A stretch of 64,000 nt of DNA, taken from Polydactylus sextarius (Eukaryota; Chordata; Actinopteri; Polynemidae). The translations under genes and the position numbers were made by a program. Every line of letters starts with the position of its first letter. Within the stretch, counting starts at the first letter, position 1. The notes below the pieces were generated by a model. The model had not been told where the DNA came from, searched no databases, and saw nothing but the letters and a program-made list of their open reading frames with translations. This document shows positions 1 through 11,900 of the stretch, in pieces. The DNA lies in assembly GCA_016801845.1 (NCBI GenBank), contig CM028907.1:23624598-23688597 (forward strand), written 5' to 3'.

Positions 1-3000
1 GGCTTTACAGGCGCGGACATTTGTCTTCAGGATGCTGCCCAGCTGCCGCACCGTCTCCGCATCCTTCAGGATGTCCACATTCTGCGACACAGAGATGCCG
101 CGGTTCAACAGAGGCAGTTAAATGAAACAAACGTGTTACGTCTCCGGCCATGCGTCGCTCCTCACCTTGGTGGCCTGTTGGATGATGCTGTCCCACACCT
201 GGTTCGGCAGCATCATGTACTTCTCTATGAGCAGCTCCTGAACAGCCTGGTCCGTCTGAGCGCCGATCATGTAGCCCACTGCTTCGTAAAACGTATGAAC
301 CTGTGAAGAAAAGAGAGTTAGGACTTCACGATCGACTATCAAAGTCTATGTGGACGAATCAGAAGACGCCACTGACCTGCTGCGGCTGAAGGTCACAGAT
401 GATGGTGTTGATGTTGTTGAGAATCTCGTCGATGAACGGCATCACCTCGCCAACCTGCACCTGCACAAAGTGACGCCGGCACTTCTGAGCAATCTTGATG
501 AAGGTGTCGCAGGCCATGTCCTGGACGCCGTCATGAGTTTCTGCATCAAAAGGAGCAAGGAAAAAAAACACGGATAAGTCCAGTTCAACAAGAAACTACA
601 TGAAACTTCAGTAACTTTACAGATACAGAACTTTTCTCACCGTGCATGAATTCAAAGAGCTTGTTGACAACGGTCTTGAGAAACTTCCAGTGAGCTCGCA
701 GGAAGCGTGGGTACTGACCCACAATATACATGATGTTGGACGCGATAATGGCCTTGTTGTCTTTCCCCCTCTTCTGTTCACACAAACCCAGCAGGTCCTG
801 TGGTCATAACATTAATGAGTAAATATGTAAAATATGTAAAGTGTAACCAATAGTCAGAGATTGGTGTTGACTGATAATCAGTTGAGCCTGAACTTTTCAC
901 GTTACACAAACAAGAATTAAGGATAAAAACTGAGTGATTTTGTATGAAATTTTATCTTTGTGAGTCTTGGCCCGTGCTCTTATGATCCCAGAAGTCACTT
1001 GGATCAGAGCCGACAGATGATTTAACCTGGTCAGAGCGTCTCACCTTGATGACCGTGACCAGGAACCTCTTCTCGTCCTCCTCGTGCATCGCTCCACTGA
1101 TGGAGCCGATGGCCCAACAGAGCATGTTCAGGTTCCTCCACGACCACTCGGTGCCATTCACCTGGTTGTGTAGCTTCTCTGTCATGATGCGTTCAGTGTC
1201 GGCATAGTCCAGATGAGTTAAGTACACTGTGGACAAGTGGAGCAATAAAGTCATCATCTTTAAACCTTCATATCTGTGAAACTACAATTAAAACCACAAG
1301 TTCAGAGAAAGTGTTTATCTGAGAAACGTCACCACAGACATGTAGGAACTCACCCAGAGTCTCTCTCATGTTCTTGTAGAGGTTGATGGCGTCCGTGTCC
1401 TTCATGAACTCTCTGACCACTTCACCCTGGTCGTTCTCCACCACCAGCACCTCCTCAGGTTTGGCCATGCGGCTGACCATCAGCAGGCGCACCTGCAATA
1501 AGATGAAGAGGAGGATGTGAGAGTCTGAAAAGACATCACTTCAATGATCCATAGATGGTTTCAGCTCAAACTGTCTCTCTTTGAGTGAGTGAGACTGTGT
1601 GTGTGGCCAGGTCTTACCTGGGAAAGGACGGGCAGGTACAGGTGTCTCCGTGGTGGGACATCAGACAGCAGCGGTGTGCTGGAGGTGGAGAAGGGGCTCT
1701 CCCTGTAGAGCTCAGCTGCAAGGTGGTTCCAGTACTCCAGACAGATCTTGAAGATCTCCGTCTCCTCCACCTCCGAAACCAGCAACATGAAGTGCAGCGC
1801 CTGGACACAGTTAATAACATGTACATGTCAGCACAGCGTTGGTGTGCGAGGACACAGGTTAGGTCACATGATCATGATCTAAGTTCATCATTGTCTTTGT
1901 CATGTTAACATCTTTATTAAAGGTCCAACATAATTGATATGTGGTGTTTCGGTTAAATGAGAAAATGTTTACAAAACTGCCTAAATGTAAAATTTTATGT
2001 GCTTTCAGTTCTGTTTATAAGAGGAGATATTTGCACCTAAACCTTAAACATGAGAAACATGGCACCTGTGTAAATTATAGAATGTCAGTTTTCTTTCTTT
2101 TTATGAGAAATAATAGATTGTTCTTCAGACATCTGGAAGAGCTCAGAAATCAAACTCTCACATCATATTATATTTGCTTTCTGTGGGTTCATATGAGCCG
2201 ATTGTATTAAATGTGTAAGATATTGTCTCACATCAATCGAAATCATACAGTTAAACTTTGTAACATCTGTAAATAGGGTATTGTTCCAAAGGACTGATAT
2301 AACATCGTGCCATGATGAATCTTCTGCTGCTGGAGGTAAATGACATTTGGCCTAAAGTATCAAATCCTACAAACATCTATAAAAACAAGCGGTGATGTAA
2401 TGAGTTACTTGTGTTCCGTCGTGTTTGATCTGTTTGTCAGCAGGACTTTAATATCACAACGTTACAACTGCACAGACTCCAATACTACATCACGTCACAC
2501 GGTTCATGAAGACCGCCATCCTATCATCATATCAGATCATTTTGGCTTCATGTTTGTACAGCGGGAGGAAATAAGAGGCACATCGGCCATCTTTAAAAAC
2601 AGTCACTGGCTTAGACACAATATAATATTTATCAACAGCAGCGGAGGACAAAGAAACAGAGATATGGGAAGGTAGGGCTGAAGAAGGGACTGACTGAGGG
2701 CTGAGGATACAGTGGTTTCTGTGCTTGATCCAAACAACACTTTGTGCTGTTACATCTGTTACATTAATGCTGAGTCTCCAGGTTCAAATCTGTTCAGTTT
2801 TATAATCTTACACAGTCCTGGCTTCAACGTCCCTCTGAGCTTATTGCCTGTCCCCCAGCTTTAAGTCCAACTCCTGTTCAAACTGCTGTACAGTTCAGTT
2901 TGCTCCTGTTTGCCGGTAGAAAGTGAACAAAGGGCCACAAACAGAAAGTTGATCAATGACAGAGGTGTTATCAGGACATGACAGACGACGCTGGATGTGA

Positions 3001-6000
3001 CAGGGAGTTTTTGTTTCTAACGACGATGATGCAGAGGAAAAAATGAACTGGTTTGTTTATTCACCCACACACCAACAACTAATCACCCCCACCTTTCACA
3101 TGATAACAGACCTCCGTCTGCCTCTTTCTGCAACGATCACCAGGAAGTAGACACATCCTGTTCTTACCTCCATGAGCGTCTCCCGCAGGTTGGGCCTCTT
3201 CTCGATGAGCTGCCCGTGCTCTTTGAGGAAGGTGCAGAGGAACAGACTCAGGTTCTGGATGAAGTTCTGCTCGTCATCTTTGCCGTTGGCGTAGGCCACT
3301 CTGATGTTAGTGTTCAAAGGCAGCATCTGACCAAACGACAAAATAACTCAGCTTTATTTATGCCAACCTTTATTTTACCATAATTACACTGTGTGTTTTT
3401 GTTTATGGATGTTGTAGCTGAACCGTGGGACCACCCAGGAACAACCACATCATCGAAATCTGGACCTGAAACAAACAAAGCAAATCCTGCAGACGTCGTC
3501 TCAGCAGGAAAACCAAGGGACGGGAGGCTTCAATGTTGTGGCACTTTTGGACCTAAACTTCAAATAAAATATGCAAATAACAAAACCCGGTAAATCTAAA
3601 CCAATGTTTCCTAACCAATGTGTACAAAGCTGCGGTTATTGATTTTTTTATTTTTTTTATTTTTTTGTAAAGAGAAGGCTGTAGGAAGACAGTTTAAGTC
3701 GGAACCAATCAAAAGGTTTTGGGAAGAACTGCTATAAAACTTCATAACTTCACTTCTTGTTGTTGTAAAACTTTTCCTCTGACAGGCACCAACTTATTCC
3801 TCCACCGTTAGAATGACTGAATGATGTTTTTATTCATGGTCATTTCAAAAGTGAAAGTGTATTTGATTGACCAGTATGACTCCTCTACTGTCACAGTACA
3901 AGCAGCAGCAGGCAGGGGGAGCCGTTTTCTCTCATTTCCCTTGGCTCAAATTGTCACTTTATATTTTACTATATATTTAGTCATATCATTTTATTCTTGT
4001 TTCGTCTTTTTTTACTCCTTGTTTCTTAATTCAATAAACATTCAATAAACCAATTTTAACATGTGACATTTTCCTTGCTATCACCTGATCTGTCAGCTGC
4101 TGAAATTAAATTCCTAGAAATGAATTCTTAATGTTGCTTGTCGTCTAGTCAGCCTGGTCATACGATATTCTCTCAGCTATTCTATAAGGGTGTTGCTGCT
4201 TTACATGTCACCGAGTACAGTAAAACAGTGTGTTCTCTGCACAAAACAACACAAAGACAAACGCACACAATTCAAACCTGTATTGAAGTGTTTTCAACAG
4301 CAGCCGCCCCCCCTCCCCCACCACCCACTTCTGTGGCTCACAGCTGTGTTGTCCAATCAGAAGCTGCCCTGACCACAGATGTGCAGCTGTGTGTTTGTCA
4401 TAACAGTGAACGAACACAAACGGAGCGTGCGCAGTAACAGACATGTGTGCGTCTGTGTGTGGCAGGAAACTGTGGCATTAAGAGATTTGAACAAAAAAGT
4501 GCGTGTGTGTGCAATCACGCAGAGTGCAATTATTTTAAGCAGCACTCGGAATGATTGTGTGTGTACCTGTTTGAGCTGGCACATGGTGAGAGTAAACAGG
4601 TTGACAAACTGCTCCTCGTACTGGTTGACGCTCACTCCTGCGATCTCCGTCAAACATTTGAGCGTGACGTTGCGAAACATAGGCACGTTCAAGAACTGAA
4701 ACACAAACCAGTTCAGGTCAGTGAAGAACCAGTTGGACTGAAAATGATTCAGTTCAGACATCAACATTTGCAACAGTTCAGTTTCAGTTTGCCGCCGCTC
4801 ACCTTGTAGACCAGAGTGCTGATGAGTTTGGTCTCAAAGATGTAACCTAAAGGAATCCAGTTCAGGAAGCGGAGCAGAGTCTCCAGTGTGGCGTGGACCA
4901 GTGGGGCATTCTGGGAGTTCTCCTGCTCAGGGGAAGAAATGAGAGCATGTATGAGAAGAGATGTGTGACACTGATCAGACATCAGCTCAGACTGCTGAGG
5001 ACTCACCATCACAAACTGACACAGTTGGAATATTTGAGAGAACTCGTTGCACATGCTGGGAAAAAGAAAGAGAAATAACGTTAATGAAGCAGACACCTAC
5101 AGTCGCTCTGCAGCAGAGTTTCATCAGGGTGTGGCAGAGAGTATGTAGTTACCTGTCTTTGAGATGCTTGGCCTTCACCTGCGTCATCTGGCCACTGGAG
5201 AAGTCAAAGACCTCCTCGCTGAGCAGTTTGAGGATGATCATGTTGTTCTGACAGAGGCTCTCGCTGGTGCGACTCGCGCCTACGATGTCACTGATGAACG
5301 TGGGCCAGTGTTTGGGCCACTCCTGCTTCAGGATCTAAAACCAGCGAAGAAGAAGCAGCTCTGTGAAATCAGCTTCTCACTTTCTCTCTGTTGTTGTTCT
5401 GCCGCTGGATGTTTGATTATTTACCTGCACAAGGATCATGTTGAGTTTTGAAATGTACACTCCCTCTTTCTGCAAAGAAAAAAAAAAAACAACGTCAGCA
5501 TCGAGCAACACGACAACTGATAATGTTAAGTCTGATACTTAACGTCGCCCACAGCTCACCTCCATGTTTGCAGGATCGGACGACGTCTTGATAATCAAAC
5601 CGACGACATACTTCTTGATTCCTGAAAACACATTGCATGTTGAGATGGAGGACATTTGATAAGAACAGCTTTGTTTGAAAACAATACACTGATTTTACCT
5701 TCACACTGATTTCTGGGCAGAATCTTCCATCGTGTTTTGATGACAGCCTCCAGGATCTGCAGCGCATAATACTGAGAGGAAACCAGACACGCATTAGAGC
5801 TCTGAAGACACTGTCTCAGCCACAAAGACAGAGACAGTAGAAACAGAAATGTTTGGTCTGTCTACAGCTTGTTCTCTACTCCTCTAGTTATTATCCTTTT
5901 ACAAAAATCTGAATTAAAAAATAATGAACATGTCAGTGCTGTTCTGAAATGATGCCTATAAATCACCGAACAGCTCTATTATGACTAAATGGTAGAGATC

Positions 6001-6577
6001 AACCCAAACAAAGAATACTCTATCACCTTTGTAAAGCTACATGTAGTTAAGACATCACAGCTGAATTAAAACAGATGAGAGCTGGTCAAAGTAAAAACAC
6101 CAACAAGTATATGTGGAGTTGAAGTCAGGTAAAGGCTCCAAATCTGTTTCTCTTAAAGCTTTGACCTGATGTGAAAAAAGTGACAAACATCAGAGAGCTC
6201 TCTGTTTTCAATCATATCAGGTTCATACTTTAGTTTTCATGTTCTGAGAGAACTCCAGGATGGTGTCAACCCTAGTCCAGGCATCTGGATGGTCCTTCAA
6301 GTTGGTCAGCACTTCCTGGGCCACACGTTGCTACAAGAGACAAGCACACGTCACGTTTCTACTGACGTTTATATGCATCGAATCTGACCTGGCAATGTCT
6401 AATAGTCTTAATACACGTGAATCCTTGTCCAGGCATCTGAGGTGCTCTCACCTGGGAGCCAATGTCGTGGTACATGGAGTTAACAACATTGTCCAGCAGG
6501 TTGATGTCCAGTTTCTGACTGAAGTCCAGCAGCTGTCTGGCTGGGTGATCGGCCAACATCGTCATTTCTGCTGGCAT
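1..6577 (-). CDS. xpo1: Exportin-1 (CRM1), residues 1-696, truncated at window edge
   Basis: Nuclear export receptor of the importin-beta family; it binds leucine-rich export signals together with RanGTP and carries cargo through nuclear pores. Coding exons in transcript order: 6577-6452, 6330-6229, 5771-5699, 5621-5560, 5469-5425, 5334-5153, 5055-5007, 4922-4803, 4695-4567, 3326-3168, 1800-1618, 1492-1354, 1226-1045, 797-641, 540-377, 300-166 and 81-1. All have AG/GT borders and join in frame (2088 nt). The start MPAEMTMLADHPARQLLDFS matches the vertebrate N-terminus. Residues match human XPO1 closely from start to edge. A 5-residue gap occurs in the PLLSDVPPRR stretch, where human has GSQHF. 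The leptomycin-B-reactive cysteine (human Cys528) is present as Cys523 in DLLGLCEQKRGK, codon 780-782. About 375 C-terminal residues lie left of the window. Teleosts can carry two copies; I cannot say which this is. Confidence 0.97.
1801..3167 (-). other. xpo1 intron without recognised genes
   Basis: Long intron between exons 3326-3168 and 1800-1618. It contains only short open frames on both strands with no recognisable homology. A similar gene-free intron at 3327-4566 has a T-rich run near 3640-3670. Confidence 0.7.
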
Positions 6578-7890
6578 AGAGCTTCTGAGGGGAAGAGACA
6601 GGGATTTACTTTAAATTCAACGTCACCTTATAACTGTGACACACGTAAAACTGAAACACCGTAATACAAATTAAACATCTTAATTATAATCTAAAGATCA
6701 CGTTACAAACGCTACATGTAAGTGATTAATTATTATTTGGAAATTTGAGTGAAAAATCACGCGTGAGTGACAAGCAGCGCCGGTTTTCATCTATGTTTAA
6801 TGACAGTCAGAAACCAGTTATTCTTGTTCTGCCAAAATGTGTCAAAGCAGCAGCAGCCTGAAGCTGCAGTCGGCCCTCGTGGTCCAATTACGACTCCCAT
6901 TGAAACAAATCATGAACCCATTAAACAAGAAACGACGCCCCCATGCGGCGCCAAGGGGCACTGAGCTGCTTCCACCTCAACCCCGTTAATCGGAGCAGTT
7001 TTACGACCATAAAGATCCACTAAAATACGTTAGCCACAGTAAAAAAAAAAAAACGGATGTAGACGCCAGATGCGTTATGGCATTTTTGGTACGTCTAGCC
7101 GCTGATTAAAAGACAAGATAAATACAAAAACACAGCACTTTGTGAAACTGACGGATGCTAACCTTAGCCCACGCTGGGTAAGTTAGGCTAGCTTACTGTG
7201 GATCGGGCTGAACTTACCTGGTGTGTCTTGTCCGCGCGTCGAAAGCGAGTGTTGGTTCTCTATCTGGTGGAACTTGTGGTTGAAAACCGAAATATCAATA
7301 TAAATCCTCTCAAATTCGCCGAAAACTGCGCAACTTCTATCTCATGGCACACGTTTAAGCAGCTCCTCACCTTCGATAGCACGGAAGCTAACGCTAGCTT
7401 TTCCTGAATGACACCAACACTTAACGTTAGCGCTAACTTATAAAATGTCGTTACGCTGGATACTTATCGGTTCTTGCCGTTGCACTAAAAAAAAAAAAAG
7501 CTTCCCGCAGTTTTACCACAGTCTATGGTTTGTTGTCCTCAGCCCCTCTGAAACACATCTCTCTGTGGCTATCACTCACTACAGCCGACTCCCACCAGGC
7601 TAATAGCAACCTAGCGTGCTAATGGAAAAGTCTATGATGATTCAGGTCTGGTCGGCTAATGTAACGTTAAGCTAAGCTAACAACACAGATTCACGGAGTC
7701 ACACTTTGAGCGATATTCCGGGTCATAATCACGAAGTGAAAGAGTCTCGTTTTTATTTCTGGATCTATTCGCACACAAACGTTGGAGAGCAGAGATGTTT
7801 CACTGCGTGCAAGTATGCTCTTCCTCTAAGCTCATGCTTCCAACCACGGACCGGTTGAAACCGGTTGAGACCGGGATATTTATTCTCGGT
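6578..7890 (-). other. xpo1: xpo1 5' UTR: non-coding first exon and intron 1
   Basis: The first coding exon has an acceptor at 6585-6586, leaving only 7 nt of UTR (6578-6584) before the ATG. A good splice donor (CAG then GTAAGT on the minus strand) is visible with its last exonic base at 7218, so a non-coding first exon probably begins somewhere between about 7500 and 7890 and ends at 7218. The stretch contains several GCTAAC/GTTAGC palindromic motifs and short A runs. The exact transcription start cannot be read from sequence alone. Confidence 0.6.
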
Positions 7891-8040
7891 GTTTCGGCCC
7901 GTCGCGCGCCGCGTAAAATTTGGACTATGTTTCCACCCATCCTGATTCTGATTGGTCGAGAGGGTGTTGTCGTCACGTCCTGTGATTGGCTGCACGGAGC
8001 TGTCAATCAGATTCAAGATTCCGCCTCCTGACTTGTGGTT
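7890..8040 (-). promoter_or_regulatory. xpo1: Probable xpo1 promoter with two CCAAT boxes
   Basis: On the minus strand CCAAT boxes lie at 7955-7951 and 7989-7985 (ATTGG on plus), 34 nt apart. A TGACG-type CRE-like half site is nearby at about 7971-7978. The area is GC-richer than its surroundings, and no TATA box is apparent. This is the expected layout for a housekeeping gene transcribed leftward. The function is inferred from position and motifs only. Confidence 0.5.
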
Positions 8041-8906
8041 CGACCTGAGATAACACAGCGCGCAATATACATTTATAATAAATATAAAAGGAGTATATAT
8101 TTTTTATAATACACTTTATTACAGATGGTCCAGTTTGACATCAACAACTTCATGATGACTAAAACAAACGAAAATAAACATTAGACTAATTAGATTAACG
8201 TGTATAACATCATTATGAAGTTCATTGATAAATAAAATACAAATTCAAAATTATTATTTTCATTATAAGAGCAGCCTTATTTTACTTTTTGTGGTTAAAA
8301 CCTTTCCACAGTGTGTCATTTATTCAACACGCTGTTCAATAAACCCTGTTTTTTCTGTTTTCAGCTGTTAGCTCATTGATGAACTAGGACATTTCTCTCA
8401 CCGAACAAAATCCAGTCATGATTAATGAAATGACTGATGGCCAAATTATTCAAATTATTATTGTTGATATGTTAGAATCAGACCACATGTGATCGCACAC
8501 TATTTTCCTACAACATGGTAAATAAAAGACATGTAAAAACAAAAAAAACATGTTTCATATATTGTATTATTTCCTGTTGGTAAAAAATGATAATGTATGT
8601 TCATGTTCACTGAGACCCTTCAACAGAAACAGCTGCTGGTTGTGTCCTGTATCAGTCCAAGTGTAAAATATGTGGTTTATATTGAAAATAGTTAGTGCTT
8701 TCTATGAAGGGAATAGTGAATCAGTGGATAAGGAAGGTGTTTCAGACAGATGCTCATCAACCCATGCTGAATGTCATAATTATGTTCACAGTTTTCAAAG
8801 TATAATACAACAGGAATAAGAGGCTTCCTGTTCAGTGTCTTCTGACTTCTGCTTTGTTCAGTTTTCTCCATCAGTTTCTAAACAATGCTGGCGATAGTGT
8901 CTAACA
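8041..8906 (-). other. fam161a: fam161a 3' UTR and xpo1/fam161a intergenic spacer
   Basis: No coding signal is seen. On the minus strand AATAAA polyadenylation signals occur at 8324-8319 and 8120-8115. The first would give fam161a a 3' UTR of roughly 600 nt. The remainder is AT-rich spacer before the xpo1 promoter. Confidence 0.55.
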
Positions 8907-11900
8907 TTAGTCTGTCGCCTCCTGCTGTCTGGTGTCAGCATCATGCTCACTGTCGTCTGAATAGTTCTCGTGATCGTCTGAGTACTGGTAATTGTCGTCG
9001 CCCTCATCTGAACGATGACTGCTGTGCTCATCCTCCTCCTTGTCACGGTGGTTTAACGAAGCCCCGTCGCTCTTCTCGTCCTCTCTCCCTCGATCTTTCT
9101 CGTCTTTCTCATCTGCATCTTCGTCGTCAAGGAAAACCTTTCTGTAGTAGACAGGTTGATAATCCAAGTCTAGATCCAGGTCTTGGTCACTGATCAACAG
9201 ATGAAGAGTGAAAACAATCAACAGAAATTAAATATAAAGAGACTCTTAAGTCATAATCATCAAACATTCATTTCTTGTTCAAACATCTCCTCAATGAGCA
9301 GGATGATTAAAGTAGATGATGATGGTGGTCACTCAGCAGTGTGTTATAATTCCCTCTGGGTAGCTTCTTCTTCAATTTGATGCTGAACTTGTAATGTTTG
9401 TGTTAGACTGGTAGGTAAACTGCTGCAATATGTTTTAATCATGATTTGTTTCATGATTTGTATCGCTTTCACTCTGTCTCCAGTGGCTCAGGACCAAAAC
9501 AAAACCAAGCCCTGACTATACCTGAGTGTTACAGCTTGAACCATGTGAAGATGAAGATGTTTTATCTGTTTTTCAGAAAGAAATGAATCTGAAGTCATCA
9601 GATGAGGTTTGACCATTAAATCATCTTTAAGTTTTATTTACTGAACCTGAGCAGCGTTGTGTCAGAGACGTCACATATGTACCTGTGTTTGCTGTCACTG
9701 GACTGGGAGGCGTGGCGTGCAGACCCTGATTTTGCCGCCTTGCGGCTGATGAACTCTCGGGTCACGTTGCACGCCTGCAGGGCGTCGGTGTAGCGCTTCT
9801 CCGCTGCCTGTCTGGCATTCCTCTGTCATCAATGCAAACATCAGAGTTGAACTTAACAACAGATATGTTTGAATGTTTGTCGAGCTCCAGTTTTTACGTG
9901 TGATTTCTTCACCTGTGCAACCTGCTCCAGCAGTAGCGGTCTCCCCTTCACTCTCTGCTGCATCTCTTTAATCTCCTGCTGGTACTCCTTCCTGCGCTGC
10001 AGATCTTGTTTCCTGCAGAACAGAATTGTGGGCCGGACATTAACAGATAACAATAACAATGCAGAGGAATGGTTCTGTGTCATTGTTTTTCACAAACCTG
10101 AATTCTTTGAGTTTGTTGTGCTGGGTCTGTGACAGCGCCAGGTGGGGGTCGTTGGCCTGAGCACGTTTCACCACCACCTTCTGCAGCTTCTTCTCTTTCT
10201 GCTTCTGCTGCTCCTTCCATCGCTCCTCCTCCTCCTCTGCCTTCCTCCTCTGCTCCAGTGTCTTTCTGCTCAGGGAGACAGTCTGGTCACAGATGGAGGA
10301 TGGTTTGGACATGGTGGGAGGACTTCGGGAGTGCGGGGTCAGACAGGCATAGATGTGGATGCAACAAGCAGCTATTTGGGGAGGAGGTTGACGACTGAGA
10401 GCACAGCACTGAGGGATTAAGGGAAAATGAAATCCACAATCACAGACAGTCACTATGCCTAAATGTGTCATGTCTCTGTCTCAACTACAATGGTGGAAGC
10501 CCTTGGAGTCCTCCTGACATGGTACCTCACGGCCTCATGGCGTTTCTTTGTGGCGTCTGTGGCTTTGGAGGGGAGGAGCTCCAGGCTGCCAGACAGAGAT
10601 GAGCAGAGGCTGGAGTCTGGCGTCCGAGCCGGTCCAGAGCTGATGTACGGCCAACGCAGGGTCCGCGGACTGCTCTGCTCCTTCTCGATGTCGGCCAGGA
10701 TGCGTTCACGATGCGAGGGGATGTGTGACGTCCTCAGATCGAAGGGCTCACATGCAGTTGTGGGTTTCAACTTCTTCCGCTTCTCCAGGGTTTTCTGGAA
10801 TCGTCTGTAACTAGCATCAAAGTCAGGTACCTCTCTGTTGATCTGTGGTCGGTGTGAGAAGCTGTTATCCCCCATGTCGTCGCTGCCATCTTTGGTCTTC
10901 TTGCGGTCGCTGAGCCGTCTTGTGAGCATGCTGGGTGGCATCGAAGCGCTGTGGAGCATCTCCTGAGCTCTCATCTGGCTCTTGATGGAGCGATACAGCT
11001 GCTCCTCCTTCATCTGCTCGCCTGATGCTGCTGCATACACAGCCTTGGGCACTGGTTTGGCCTTGAAGGGTTTGATCTTCTCGTGTTCTGATGGTTGCGG
11101 TTGATGCTGCTTCTGCTCCTTCTTCAATCGCTCCCTCTCCAGGAAGCTGAATGGCTTCTGGACGGTTCGAGGATGCTGCTCTTCTCGCTCTCGCGTGTTT
11201 CGCTGCAGTTCTCCATAAAGTGGAAGGTGAACGTGTGCAGGCACGGGACTGGCGCGAAACTTCCTCTGACACTCAGTCAACTCCTCCAGCTGCTGTCGCA
11301 GCTCTGCGTTCTCCTGCTCGATTTCCGAACGAGTCTTGATGCCGTGCTTTCGTCTCTCGGCCTCACGTAGCGTCATCTGGAAAGGTCTGGGGACGGTCAC
11401 TCTGTGTTTCCATGTCTCATGCGCTCCGTCTCTCAGCCCTGGCCTCTTCTTGCCTTTGTCTTTTCCTTTTCCTGGTTTCTTGTGGTCTCCAGGTAGTGAG
11501 GAGGACGACAGCTGACGGTTGAGCGGGGACAGTTTGAAGTCTATCCACATGTTCTTGATGTGCTCTTTGGGAGAAACCAGCAGACCTTTCTCCACCTCGT
11601 TGGTGATGGTTCCATCTTCGTCTGATGAGTCAGACTGTGTTGAACATCTCCTCAGTTCAACGGCAGAGTGCGACTTTCTCAAACGGTGGGAAGCAGCTGG
11701 ACTGGCGTTTGACCACGGCAGCCTGATTATAGAAATATAAACAGAAGACATGAGAAAACATCAACATGAAGACAGGATTATAGCGATATATATATTTTAT
11801 TTTATTCATCAGTTTCTGATCATTTGTTCAGTCTGACTCATATTCAACGTTAATGGTGAAAAAAACTAAACCAGCAAATGTTTATTACATGTTTATTAAA

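Noticed and set aside
7795..8031. 78-codon plus-strand frame beside the xpo1 promoter
   Set aside because: Frames are open on both strands with no recognisable domain, and the CCAAT boxes and likely xpo1 promoter lie within it.
10463..11740. Plus-strand and alternative-frame open frames over the large fam161a exon
   Set aside because: They are shadows of the 1.2-kb coding exon; they have no splice sites or homology of their own.
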